The position numbers and the translations under genes are program-made. From Marasmius tenuissimus (lineage: Eukaryota; Basidiomycota; Agaricomycetes; Agaricales; Marasmiaceae): a stretch of 64,000 nucleotides of DNA. The first letter of the stretch is position 1; each line of letters starts with the position of its first letter. Where the stretch lies: contig JAQOTA010000054.1 in NCBI GenBank assembly GCA_029532415.1, forward strand, positions 3,038,001-3,102,000, given 5' to 3'. The notes under the pieces are model-generated. The model saw nothing but the letters and a program-made list of their open reading frames with translations. It was not told the origin of the DNA and did not search any database. Of this stretch, positions 31,975 to 43,654 are shown piece after piece.

Positions 31975-34157
31975 TCATTCAGTTTTGAACTCCTCATCTC
32001 TCAATACCTCTGAGCCCGTGTAACTGGTATCTTCTGGGTTCCAACCTTTCTGCGTCGTCAAACCCTCTTGTGTTTCTTCTCCTTGACCGTTTGGCATAGC
32101 GTTTTGCTTGTGTTCCACTTCCATTCCCGTCTCATCCCGCTTCATATGCGATGACTGGGGTGTATCATCGAAGAGCGCACTGACTTGCTCAATCGTGCGA
32201 CCTCTGTGGCGAGCATTGTTAGAAGTTCCTGGCTGCGTAGGGTCTTGACTCACTTTGTTTCAATGAACAGACACCAGATAAGACACAAGTAGACTGTAAG
32301 GCAGCCGACAAAGAAACCATAGAATTTCCACTAAAACTTCATATTAAGTGACACGGCAGGAAACTCCGGTGAGAAAACAACACACCCCGATGGCTTCCAA
32401 AACGATTGGGTACACAAACACACTTGCTGTCGCTGAGACGTTCTGGACTAGCCAAAAATAGGATATTGCTTTAGCGCGAATCATGAACGGGAGGATTTCG
32501 GTGCAGTATAGGAATGGCAGCGGGATCCAACCAACGCTGAGTGCCCCGTTGAAGAAGAACAGGATTGCGACAAAGGCGGATCCGATTGATTTGTTCGGAG
32601 TGTGGGTGAAGGCAGCCTGCAAGTAGGGCAACGTGCCACGATGCGTTATTTAGTGACGAGCGGGAACGATGTCAAAGGTACATACCCCAAGGGCTGTGAT
32701 GATGGCGAAGGCTACCACCATGCAGCCTGTCGAGAGGAGCCAAAGGGGTCTTCGACCAACTCGATCCACGAATAGAGAGCTCATGATGCTGACGAGCCAA
32801 TTGAAGACAACCAGACCCCCGTTAATAGCGACTGACGAAATAGAACAATCAAATTGACAAGCCTGTATGGTGGTCACAGAAAATCGCACCGATATGCAAA
32901 GGACTGTGGACGCCCACGAGTCGTAGAATAGGGGGTAAAAGTGCCGTTGTGATTAGTACTAGATAAGTCGGTTTCGTCAGATCTCTCAGCGTCTCACGAA
33001 GGGTAGAGATAAAGCACACAAACCCCCATTCCCAATGGTGCCGTATGCGATGATTGTGACAATGAACATTCTCTTGCGGTTGCTTGGGGTATTGAAAAGG
33101 CTCATCCATGATGTAGATTTCTCCTTTTCTTTGCGAATGCTGCATATCACCTCTTCGAGTTCCCCTTTCACCAATTCGTCTTGTTTGTCCCCGTTGGCAT
33201 GGTATTTCGCAAAGACTCCCCACGCTTCATCCTCCCTGCCTTGACTCACTAGCCAACGGGGCGATTCCGGACAGAAGAAAGTGGCTAACAGAAGCAGGAG
33301 CGGACCAGCGCCTTGCAGGAGGGTAGGTACGCGCCATGACCAATCAGAGTTCATATAAAGGAAGCCGAACGAGACCCATGAAGCTACTATTGTCCCGATG
33401 TGATAAGTTGTCGCATGCAGGGCAGCGGCAACCCTGGAGTATAAGATTTGAACATCTTCGCTGACCGGCAGGTCTAGGGACATAGGTAGCTCACCCTCGC
33501 ATACGGGGATGCAGTAGTTCGTTGATCCAGCAAGTTGTACTGACAACGACGATGGGGGTGAAGCCCCCGACAATTGCCCTCCCCGCCAGGAGCATCCCGT
33601 CGTTATAAGCAAAACACCCGATGAAAGCCCCTGTCACCTTCAAAGTAGAGTTAATTCCTGTACTCGGGAGGAGGAAGCAAGACTGGTGAACTCACGATAC
33701 CCAGACAACCGATCCAAGTCCCCATCTTCCGCCCCAAACGGTCTGCAATCCACCCAGCGAACGGCGATGTGCTGAGCCGCGAGGTTGGGATTCATGACAT
33801 CCATTACAAAATTCAACGCCAGGCACTTTATCAGTTTACTCACAAAATTTGTGGAAGGGCAGCGCTCGCCATGATAAGGCCCAAACGTTTTCCAGACGGT
33901 GTGCCAAAGTAGTTGTTCCAAGTCGGCATGGACTGCAAACCCGTGATTAGTGCGCTGTCATATCCAAGGACGTATCTAAAGTAGACCAGGAATCGGCGTC
34001 AGTCATGAAAAATAGTCATGAAAAAGGCAACGTACAGCCCAAGGTACATGAAGGCCACAGAGATGCAGTTATTTCTCAGCCCAGGATCCCTATACCATCG
34101 AGGATGGGTATTGTTCCTCCAGCCTACTTGAAAGTTCTGACGGTCGTTCATGTTCAT
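31975..34157 (-). CDS. MFS sugar transporter A
   Basis: Ten exons (34157-34036, 33975-33844, 33771-33696, 33637-33495, 33433-33024, 32958-32890, 32831-32686, 32616-32386, 32330-32254, 32203-31975), 544 residues. Family signatures: GYDSALITGLQ in the first helix region, WIADRLGRKMGTW (loop 2-3), PESPRWL before the central loop, VDRVGRRPLW (loop 8-9), and an ETKGRTIEQVSALFDD tail, all typical of the hexose/lactose-type sugar porter family with 12 helices. Sugar specificity cannot be told. It shares intron positions and exon lengths with transporter B at 37163, exon by exon (132, 76, 143, 410, 69, 146, 231, 77 nt), so the two are tandem-derived paralogues now separated by the P-loop NTPase gene. 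The C-terminal cytosolic tail is longer than in B. Confidence 0.88.
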
Positions 34158-34827
34158 GGTTGAAAGATGGAGTGTTTGCTCACGGGAGACGAGCTGAAGT
34201 GTTTTAAGGAGCTCAAGCCGAATAGAATGAACCGAGCGATTCAGTGTATGGTGACGAAAATCATTTCCGAACCGTACAAAAACATGAGACCTAGAGGACA
34301 GGAGCTCTTTGAGCTCGGGGCCTTTGAAGAGCGATGATTTCGGATAGCGGAGGGACGTTGATAGATTAGGTGACCAAATCCCGCCCCCGAGTGATCAGGC
34401 GAAATCAGGACAGCAGTGAAAGATAGTCGACGATGCTATTATTGACTCGAGATCTTGAGTAGGTTGTATGATATCTTGTAATGGGTCCCTTGACTCCATG
34501 GCGGCGTAACCACTCGATCGGTTCGTATCCTTTGAACCTCTTTCCGGCGAACCTGGCCCTCCCGAAAGATTGTGAGATACCGGACTACAGTGCGCGAACC
34601 TGTCCGATGATTCGACTTCTGACGAATAGGGCTGTGAGTTCTTCGGTGGTGATTTCGGTCCGCAGGAGAGTGAGAAAAAACCAGTCCAAGAAAAGGCGCA
34701 CGACGAAGCGAACTGAGTCCTGAGTGCTCATTTCTATCGTGGGACCAGGGACCTTCGGACCGGGCCGAGTCTTATAGGGGCTTCGCTTCTTGCTCTCATA
34801 CTCCCATCTCAATCCCCACAATTATTC
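34158..34827. other. 670-bp gap between transporter A and the P-loop NTPase gene
   Basis: Holds the 5' region of the minus-strand transporter A and of the plus-strand NTPase gene. A minus-strand ATG-led open frame (about 34730-34585) has no recognisable family and no good continuation. Two further unclear points: the NTPase N-terminal exon may begin here. Nothing else seen. Confidence 0.35.
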
Positions 34828-36790
34828 ATGGACGCCGAATCTTTACGCCTCGCAAAGAAATTCCACGACAAAATACCGCAACTACGACAGTTAATCTAGG
34901 ACGAAGGCTTTAGTACTGTTCACAACAGTCCCTCGGAACGTTTCTAAATTGCTGGGGCAAGGGCGACGACCTCGTTCACGACGCTGAGGTCCGTCTATCC
35001 CCAAAATACAGCTCGAATTGCCTGCCCTCCTCTTTTCCCTCGTCCGGTATTATCACGGTCCAGCCCGAATACTACGAAATTGAGAAGTGCATCCAACGTC
35101 GACGTGTTCATGACAACACGATCATACAATGGAGACAGAGGCGTGGCCTTCTGGTTACTGGTTCACCTGGTATAGGCAAGTTCATGCCCACCGACCCTAT
35201 GTTCCTTGAATTGTTAAAGGTTTCGCGATCTAGGGAAATCAGTTTTTCTGTTGTACTTGCCAGCAAGAGCTTTAGCTCGCAAGGAGCCCGTGGTCGTGTT
35301 CTTTCATGATACTATCCATGTCATCCTTGGTCCAAATCCCTCGGACGTCTACGACATCTCTAACCATAAGTTCATTCTCAGAAGTCCTGCGATAGCCGAT
35401 GTTTTAATGCTCCTGGATATGGACTGGACGCACGAGCAAGCCATCATCCGTTTATTGGCCTCACCAAACGCCACCTATCAGGTGGCGGCATCTTTTTCTG
35501 ACTCGAGAGGTCAGTATGCCCTCAAGAGTTGGCGGAAGCATGGCGGTATTGTCACCTACGTGATGAACCCACCGGATATCGTTGTTATCATGAAAGTGTA
35601 AGCCTACAAACCCTTCGTACTTCGTGACCTTACTCTGCTTACTTCCTAGGCTCAAGGACCGTTTTGATCTACGTGATTCGTCGTATGGACAGCTGAAAGA
35701 TTTTTGCCAATTACTGGTCCAAACTTTCAATATTGACTTATCTCGCTTTCACACGATCTTTGAGTGCTGTACGTCCCAGCGCGACAGGATCCGAGCCTAT
35801 AGTCTCGCCATCGACCAGTACCAGGCAGAAGTGAAGGAGGTCCTCTGGACGCTCCCAATTGACCAGCTTACCTCCCTTCTTATCGGGTTAACAAGAGACG
35901 AGTCCGAACACTCCCTCTTGCTCACCTACACTTACCGCAAGTGGGAACTTTCACTACATCTATCGTGGCCAGCATTCAAATCAAGGACTCCCGCTGAACT
36001 AGAGCTCTCGATTGCTGGAAGTAGGGAAGACATGGATGAGCGAGACTTACGATCTCATTTAGTGTTCCTCCTCATCTGTCAAAAATGGGCGCGTCAAACT
36101 GAGAAGTTACGGTCAATGATGAGGAGGTTGTCGGAAGTTGGGTTCAAGATTCCGACGGCATTAGGCTGGGACTTCGAAGGGGAATGTCATGGACATATCC
36201 TCAATAACGAAACCCTTCACTTGGTTCCCATGGATTTTACGATCAAGGAGAAGTCGACCATGCTTACTTACAATCCGAACACCTCCGTCGAGCCGTTGTT
36301 TATTGGGAAGCGCACCATGGAACTCTATGATCCCTTCTCCCCCTCCGTCACGACCAACACCTCGAGCGCCTACTACGTTCCTCGCTTCAAGCACCCACTT
36401 TACTCTTCCTTCCTCGCAGGCATCAACGCGAGTGTAGCGTTCAAGATCACGACACCGTCCGACAGCCAATCTTTTCAGTGGCGGTACCTGCAGTCCCTCA
36501 TACTCCGTTTCAGCGCGGTCCGTGGGGTACAACCGACCAAACTTTATTTTGTCTCCGTATTCCCGAAGGACGAGGCATTCACTATCGAGATTCCACATAA
36601 CGAAACTACGGCAGCCTTCAGTTATTATGCGTTACCTATCGACTTCGCGGCGAAGAAGAACGAAGAACTTGATGCCCTCAAGGAGAAGATGAAGCAAGAC
36701 GGAATGGGCGCGATGCTAAACGAGCTAGATGAGAACGGTTTTCGGTCTTTGTTAGAGGAAGCCTTGGATGCTGGAGAGATGGAAGGATGA
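34828..36790 (+). CDS. Crinkler/RHS-type P-loop NTPase (CRN-like), N-terminus unresolved
   Basis: Confident exons: one ending 35175, 35234-35597 and 35650-36790; the frame upstream is open from about 34908. Splicing 35175 to 35234 through a GC-AG intron rebuilds a Walker A motif GSPGIGKS followed by VFLLYLPARALARKEPVVVFF, and the intron cuts inside it. Upstream ITVQPEYYEIEKCI and downstream YVMNPPDIVVIMK plus DSSYGQLKDF are arranged as in the NTPase part of fungal Crinkler/RHS-like proteins (residues of the P-loop ATPase, then a helical region). The C-terminal ~300 residues look like the variable domain and have no recognised nuclease motif by eye. A start at ATG 34828 (MDAESLRLAKKFHDK) needs an intron whose phase I could not satisfy, so the first exon is uncertain. 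Fungal members often occur in multi-copy, mobile-rich regions. Confidence 0.65.
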
Positions 36791-37162
36791 AAGATGGGGC
36801 GATGCCAACATGGCCTTCAAGTCAAGAGCCTTTCCGTCTCCTTTCTCAGCGCCGATTATGCCATTGTTTCTGCATATCCGAACTGTCTTTGTTTTTTTAT
36901 GTCTTTATAGGCGTGCGGTGCCAGATTAGGAAAATCGTATGTTCTTGACACTCATCAACCTCGCAGCCACGGGCTCCGGGTTGCTTCCCATCGAGCACTT
37001 CGGCCTCCCCTGATGCATCACCTGCGGAGTCTCGATGCTCAGCTAGTAAAACATGGAGAATCTATTCTCGAGAGCAGGCGACGAACCACACTCAGTGAGC
37101 AGAAGTTCCAGTACTTGATGAAAAGCGTTTTAATTCGAAAGTTCTGATTGCGCTATCAAGCT
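36791..37162. other. 372-bp gap between NTPase stop and transporter B stop
   Basis: Convergent 3' ends of the two genes. Contains a T-run and mixed sequence, no open frame of note and no RNA gene recognised. Confidence 0.35.
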
Positions 37163-39219
37163 CTACGCCCGCGGCAATGTAGCTACATACTTCGTTTGTA
37201 CCCTTTGATCGTCTTTTTCATTCTCCGACACTGTATCCGAACCTCCTGAAGACCTGGTGGTCTCGTCAAACAAAGTACTTACTTGCTCGATTGTGCGTCC
37301 TCTATAGTTCGCGATGCCGTTGGTGAGAAGTTCGGTCCATAGGAAAAAGATAGATAAACATTACTTTGTCTCGATGAACAGAAGCCAGACCAAGAAGAGG
37401 TATATTGCGAGACAGCCGATGAATATACCGTAGAATTTCCACTGCGAAAGGCCCCGAGTCAGCTCCTGAGAGCATAAAGCGATATGAAATCACGCACGCC
37501 GATAGCATTTAGGATGATAGGATTGACGTACACGCTCGTCACCAGAACGGTATTCTGGACGAGATACATGTAGGACATTGCTTTGGCGCGAATCGTGAAG
37601 GGGAGAATTTCAGTGCAATAGAGGTTGGGAAGGGGTGTCCATGCGATGTCATAAGCTCCGTAGTAGAAGAAGAGCATAGCAACAAAGGCGTAGCCGATAT
37701 CCTTGTTTGGCTTGTGCGTGAAGGCCGCCTGTGAACCGAGGATGAGCTTTGAAGATATACCTGGCCAGCGAAACAGCACGCACTGCGAGAGCGGTCATGA
37801 TAGCATAGGCCACCAACATTGAGGCAGTTGAGAGGAGCCAGAGGGGTCTCCGTCCAACTTTATCCACGAAGAGTGCCCCCGCTATGCTTACGAGCCAATT
37901 GAAGACGGCCAGGCCGCCGTTGACGGCGTCTTTGAGAGCAATGATAAGACCTCAAAGTGTTATTTCGAAGCATCCGAGAGCTTACTGATCTTCACAGGGC
38001 TCTCAATGCCCACGAGCTTCAAGACCGGGGGGAGAAGAGTAGCTATAACGAGTACTTTTGCAGTTTGTCAGCGCCGGGGCCTGTACTGAGGCAGATATTG
38101 AGGCAGTTATCAAACTTACCACCGTTTCCGACGGCACCAGTGCCAACAACGGTAGCAACGAGCATTCTCTTCCGGTTCTTCGCGTCTATGAGACTCAACC
38201 AAGTCACTGGGTTTTCGTTTTCTTGCCGGATAGTACGGATGACTTCCTCTAACTCCATCTGGACCAGTTCGTCTTCCTTGTCTCCATTAGCATGATATGT
38301 CGCAAAGATATCCAAAGCTTCTTCCTCTTTTCCTTGACTAATCAGCCAGCGCGGGGACTCCGGGCAAAAGAACGTGGCGACCAAGAGCACGAGTGGACCT
38401 AGCCCTTGAAGAAGTGTCGGTAAACGCCAGGACCATTCCGAGCCAGTCCAGTAGAGTGTTCCAAACGTGCACCAAGAGGATACGATGCCTCCAACGTAGA
38501 ACGTCGTATATTGCAGTGCCCCACCGATCCTGAGTATTTGAGCTGGGTATATACCGAAATTGAGAATGAACCAGAACGAGTGGCTCACCCTCGTAACCGG
38601 GGATGTAAGAGCTCGCTGATCCAGCAAGGAGTAACAACGAGGAGAATTGTGGTACCACCACCGACGAAGACTCTTCCCGTAATCAGCATACCCTCGTTGA
38701 GAGCGAAACATCCAATAAAGGAGCCTATGATCTTGAGTGAGCGGCTTCCTTCAGCGTTAGAGCCGCGAGTGGTTAAAAGTCAACGTACGACACTAGAACA
38801 ACCGATCCATGCCGCTTTCTTCCTCCCAAAACTATCTGAGAGCCATGCTGCAATAGGTGGTGTCCTGCGATGGGATAGGTCAAGACGCAATCCCACTGTC
38901 GGTCAGCGACGTTACGCACACGAGCTGCGGGAAATACATGGCGGCCATGATGAGCCCCAGTCGTTTGCCGGAAGGTGTGTCAAAGTACGCATTCCATTGG
39001 GGCATGGATTGCAAGCCATTAAAGAGGACTGAGTCGTATCCGAGAGTGTATCTGGTGGTAGAAGAATCGATATGTCAGTTGTTATCGGGGCTCCGTGATA
39101 CAACGTTATGGATTATAAACGTACGCTCCGAGATAAAGGAAGGCCACCAGGAAGCAGTTCTTCCTCAGACCGGGGTCTTTGTACCACAAAGAATGGGTGT
39201 TGTTGCTCCTCACTTGCAT
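37163..39219 (-). CDS. MFS sugar transporter B
   Basis: Ten exons (39219-39125, 39051-38920, 38864-38789, 38731-38589, 38529-38120, 38054-37986, 37929-37784, 37728-37498, 37441-37365, 37301-37163), 505 residues. Signatures: GYDSVLFNGLQ, WLSDSFGRKKAAW, PESPRWLISQG, VDKVGRRPLW and ETKGRTIEQVSTLFDE. All inner exons have the same lengths as those of transporter A and the same phases, although protein identity is only moderate. It differs from A in a shorter N-terminus (MQVRSNNTHSLW), the loop after helix 2 and the C-terminal tail (TKYVATLPRA). The substrate is likely a sugar; the two copies may have different specificity or expression. The start ATG has no better alternative upstream within 30 codons. 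Confidence 0.88.
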
Positions 39220-39538
39220 AGTTTTGGTGTCGCCCGCCGTCTCAAGGCAGGGAATACCTATGGGCCTTTATAGTGGAGCCTTTTTCATTTGTCTTCGCTA
39301 TTGGCAGCCGAGTAAGATGCTTGATAAGAACGCCTCCAGAAAGCATGAATTATGAGAATTACGTGTGAACGTGAGATGCGATTTGGTAGGAATCATCGGG
39401 GAGCCGTTCGACAATGACACTCTGGAGGAAGCAATGAAACTCACGAGTCGAGAGTTGGAGGAGCGAAACGTCACACCACATGATTGTATTGTCACGGACG
39501 CGCCTCTTCCACCAACCATCATCATCACCTCGTCTACG

Positions 39539-40406
39539 ATGTCCAACGAGGAAACACAAATGGATACCCAAGACCATGCTGAAGAAACAATACAAGAAAC
39601 GTTACCGGAAGAGACGATACCAGAGGAAACGGTGCCGGAAGAGACAATACCAGACACAATATCGGAGACCCAGCCAGAACAAGACGCAGACGGCGCCGAG
39701 GAGGGTGGTGTTGACGACGTAGGGACAACAACTACAACGAAGGCGAAAAAACCTAAACAGCCGGTGCAACTCACGAGAGACCCTGGCAAATCACTGCTTC
39801 CCTTCTCTCGTGTCCAGAAAATTATCAAGGCGGATAAGGTGCGTTGTGTTTACCTTCGAAGTCAGCTTGCAGTTTGCAGATCCTTAGACCTAGGACATTC
39901 CTATCATTGCCCGAGATGCCACCTTTCTTATATCAATAGCGACAGAAGAATTCGTGAAGAGGTTGTGTCAGGAGGGACAACGTATCGCTGAGCGGGGAGG
40001 GCGGGCAACGGTTCAGGCTAAAGATTTAGGTGAGTTTGCCGCAGCTCCCTATAGATGTATTCTCGTTCTGATCCCTCTTCTAAACAGCTACGGTCGTTCG
40101 AAAAGCAGACGAATTCATGTTTCTTGAGGGTGGGTCCTCATGATCCCAATACAGAGAAGACTTACTCAGGACCATATCTTCGCAGAGATACTATCTGCTC
40201 GTCCACCCGAACCAGTCAAAAGGAAACCGAAAGCATTGGAAGAGAAGGAAAAACCAGAACAAACTGGCGAGCAAACACTACTGAACCATTTTGCCGCTCC
40301 ACCGAAGGCAACGTCAGAGGAAAACTCTCAAGACGTCGTGATGAATGAAGATGGGACTATGGATGTTGATCCCCAACCAGCGAGTCAGACGGCCAGTGGA
40401 TCGTGA
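39539..40406 (+). CDS. Histone-fold protein, DNA polymerase epsilon subunit Dpb3/POLE4-like
   Basis: Four exons (39539-39838, 39894-40029, 40088-40129, 40186-40406), 232 residues. After an acidic N-terminus with a 5-residue repeat (PEETI/PEETV, about residues 22-40), the histone fold reads LLPFSRVQKIIKADKDIPII, ARDATFLISIATEEFVKRL, GRATVQAKDLATVVRKADEF, then MFLEEIL. The ADEFMFLE end and KADKDIP loop resemble POLE4/Dpb3 and CHRAC-type subunits of the H2A/NF-YC-like class. Such proteins pair with an H2B-like partner (Dpb4) in polymerase epsilon or a chromatin remodeller; which one is not certain here. The C-terminal ~60 residues are charged and include QTLLNHF, possibly a PCNA-binding (PIP-like) sequence. 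The exon 3 to 4 join uses an acceptor at 40185, the only choice that keeps frame into the tail. Confidence 0.8.
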
Positions 40407-40541
40407 TTGAATACTTGGTTCGTCAGCCCATGGACAATACACCGTTTTACTAACATGTACTAGTTTTTACAATGTAACATAGCAATCGAGGATACATATA
40501 CATCTTTTCCGTCCATTCCACAAGCGCATGCGACAGATATC

Positions 40542-42107
40542 TCAATCGTCTAGCTTCACTTGAATGCCCGGAACGAACTTCCTAACTTTGGTAACGACAG
40601 CGTCCTGAACGTTGCCCCAGGTCTTATCCTCGAGCTGAGGGCGATGGCTGAGATCTATCTCAATGTGACAAACCCGAGAAACTCACCTTTCTATGCCCTC
40701 CGGAAACGACTTCGAGTACACGGTCTCGAAGACCTTTCTGAATCCGCTCGATGATCGTCTTGATCTTGTCTTTCACTTCGTCCAGCACGTTGAATCCTCC
40801 GCCTCCCCGTGATTGTTGTTGTCGTTCTTCGTCCGAGAAGGGGTTGCCACCAAGGACTTTCATCAAAGGCCCGGAGATCTCCTTCGGCAGAGAGTCGAAT
40901 AGCGCCTCCTCAATCTTCCCAAGCACACCACGGAAATCTTGTCGGGTATGTGCTCGAATGACCTGCAGGAATAAGATATCAATCGATTGGAAAGATGATA
41001 CGAAGTGGTTCTCGGAACGCACCGTCAAACCCTCTGATAGCTTCTTGCTCAAAAGTCCAACAAAACCACCCGGGACCTCACCAGCCTCCTCGCGATCTCC
41101 AATCGCACGGGAGCCGCTACCCGAACCGCTTGACTTCTGGAAGCCCTGGAATAACCCTCCCAGGCTACCCATCACACCCTCACCCAATTCGCCGAGCGAG
41201 ATACTGCCTTTGAGGAAGTTCTTGACTTGTGTCAGGGCAAGAACTGTAAGTTTCTCCGAGAGGGGAGCGTGCAGATCTGTGAGCACTCTGGCCACCTTCT
41301 CGCGCAGCTCAGGTGCAACCTGCCTTGCCTTTTCCATCGGATCGATATTCAACTCATCGATCGTCTGAGCGACTTTGGCTATCTTCCCGCCGAACTCTCC
41401 TTCAGCTGTTTTGGCGAAATCGGTGACTTTGCTGACGGCAGATTGGAAGATGTTGCGTTCCTGCTGAGGTGCGTCGGGGTTGATGGTGGGGGGCTGGATG
41501 TTGTTGAAAGATTGGAGGATATTGCCAGCGAAGGGGAGCCCTCTTGTGCCGTACTCGGGTAGAGAGCGTTCGCCAGGCTTGTTTTGGGGCTCTGGGTAAC
41601 TGTAAGTGGGCAGGTCTGCGCCGTGCTGGGGATTTTCACGCGCGGCACGGAATTCGGCGATGTTGTTGGCTGATTGGAAGGCGGAGAAGTCACCACGGAA
41701 GACGGCCTAGTAAATCGTCTACAATAAGTACCTTTGGTATTCAAAATCGGCGTTGATTCGAGCTTACTTGAAAAACGGTTTTGATGTGTTCTTCTAGAGA
41801 TTGTAGGGTTGAGTCTTGGAAGACACCAATCTCATCCGAAACTTGTTTCGATATGGATGGTGCGAATGCTAGAACAGAGCATGAGCTCAGATACTCATAG
41901 ACTATCGCCCTCGAATGATCGATACTCACTGTCGACGTACTTGTCGATCCAATCCAGGACTGGTGTGGGCAATTGCAGAGTTTTTCCTCCCCCCCCTCCT
42001 CCTCCCCCTGAGCTATGGTCACCCCCGCTGTCCCTGTTATCATGATGGCCTTGGCTCTCTGCAACCTGCTGAATCGCTTCTTGTGCCTTCTTGAAGAAAC
42101 TGTTCAT
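40542..42107 (-). CDS. Conserved-looking unknown protein with Gly-rich tract
   Basis: Five exons (42107-41930, 41868-41768, 41706-41023, 40962-40687, 40634-40542), 443 residues, all phases consistent. It starts MNSFFKKAQEAIQQVAESQ, contains a run of eight Gly (SSGGGGGGGGK, residues ~32-42), then TPVLDWIDKYVD and a mostly helical soluble region with amphipathic segments (e.g. VAPELREKVARVLTDL and LGKIEEALFDSLPKEI), a short Ser/Gly linker (SSGSGSGSR) and a basic C-terminus. No signal peptide, TM or known motif. The helix content and acidic/basic balance suggest a cytosolic protein. Function unknown; I do not recognise the family. Confidence 0.65.
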
Positions 42108-42644
42108 CTTTGCAGGAGTAAGTCGCCGTCCACGTCAAACCACCGTTTTGGTCCTGGCTAGGATAAAAGGGACTTCATCGACATCATCATCATGTGATAC
42201 CGCCGAGAAATCGATAGAGCATGTCAATGTTTTACTGCGCTAACCACTTTGGACGAATGATTTTTCGTTCGACAAGCTCACGCATGTCCGGAATCGTGCT
42301 TCGTGGATGGTGTTGGAACTTGGTAGTCGGGAAGAGCAAGCGCGTGAGAATTTTCTGCACCTTCCCCGCACGTTCAACTCGACCCACTCTGACTGACGAA
42401 GATAAACAAACTCCAGTCCGTCTTCATGCTATTACTGCTGGTATTCATGTAAAGACGCCATGAGTTACATACAACCGTGGACGGGTAAAGTAATATTAAA
42501 AGGTACAGGTCTGGGGTATAAGGTAGGTTCGTGTGCGCGAAGTTTCGTGATATATAGCCCGGAATTGGGAGTTCTGGGTCCTAGGAGAACTGGTCAGCCC
42601 GTGGAAACACATACGAGCTGAAGAAGTAATCACCACGCATCCTC
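42108..42644. other. 537-bp gap upstream of the Gly-tract gene
   Basis: Contains the promoter region of the minus-strand gene at 40542-42107 and the 3' side of a doubtful small gene. A plus-strand open frame from 42221 has no recognised product. Nothing else seen. Confidence 0.3.
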
Positions 42645-42991
42645 TCAACATTCTGAGGGATAACGATAGCTGAGACTGCTATGTGTGGAGGAGATTGATG
42701 ACTCCCGACCATGGACGTAAACTTCAGCCTGGATAGTACATGAGTTCAGGGTCCCTTACACCGTGTAAAAGTTTGTGTGCTTACCTGGTCGTTCTTCTCC
42801 GAAGGTTCCATTGAATGCCCAGAGGTTCTACTACTCCGAACTGGGGTCATTTCGACGAGCTGATGCCCCGACTCCTGAACATTGTCCGAATCCACGAGGG
42901 GAGTGTTCAAGAGTAGGTAAATCGCTTCAGAGAACGTCTTCAGAAACGAAGGAGAGTTTGAAGAAGGCATGGGGGAGTTCCGCAGGATCAT
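42645..42991 (-). CDS. Doubtful small two-exon protein, unknown
   Basis: Exons 42991-42785 and 42728-42645 join with good GTAAGC and CAG sites to give 96 residues (MILRNSPMPSSNSPSFLKTF ... YRYPSEC). Composition is Ser/Glu-rich without hydrophobic core or known motif. It has no identified relatives, so it could be a real short protein or chance open sequence; a second in-frame ATG at codon 8 exists. Confidence 0.3.
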
Positions 42992-43654
42992 ACTTCTCGT
43001 TGCGCTTTTTATAAGTGAACGCCGCCGCCCCGGTGCGTCATGTCTGGGAATGCATCATGGTGGAGCTGGGTAGCTGATATAGCTACCAAGAGCTCCTATG
43101 ATTTAGAGACCCACGGCCGTGAGGGAACGTTTTACTTGGATCAACTTGAACTTCAATCGAGCAAGACGTCGGGGTGCGGTTGATGGGCAATAGAGTCAAA
43201 GCTTGAAACTTAGATTGACTTCAATGGGCAATGATTAAAAGTCCCCCGTCCTCCGAGTATCCGCAAAAGATAACTTCTGTATTATTAGACCATTCCATTA
43301 CAGCGAGTTGGATCGCCAAATGGCCTGGTGTGATGGATGGTGTACGCATTTATGTACGTGAGTATGTCTGTTGGTCGTAAGGTGTGGCGTGTAGTAGGCA
43401 GGTGTAAGTACGAGTAGTAAGGGTAAGGTGTTGAATGCGAGTGGTATGTTTTTACAGAGGGCCGGGGTCTGCAGGTTGAAAGCAGCAGGGTGCGTACCGA
43501 ATGATGAATATCAACTAGTAAATCTAGAATTACACGGCATTTTAGGAATATCGGCAGGTTGAAAGCAGCGGAAAAGATACAACCCAAAGAAAAAAGATAA
43601 CAGTGTACATCAAGGAAGGATGGTGTTCCTGCAGGGAACATGTGGGGTGGGAAT
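42992..43654. other. 663-bp gap downstream of EMG1
   Basis: Mostly the 3' side of EMG1 (minus strand) and the upstream side of the small gene. The minus-strand open stretch at 43285-43641 is low-complexity (Tyr/Thr/His-rich from a TGGTGTG/GTAAGG-rich strand) and is not accepted as a gene. No RNA gene seen. Confidence 0.35.

Noticed and set aside
34585..34821. Minus-strand 78-codon open frame upstream of the Crinkler-like gene
   Set aside because: No family likeness; promoter region of two genes; no convincing splice continuation.
43285..43641. 118-codon minus-strand open frame
   Set aside because: Tyr/Thr/His low-complexity from repetitive 3' UTR-like sequence downstream of EMG1.
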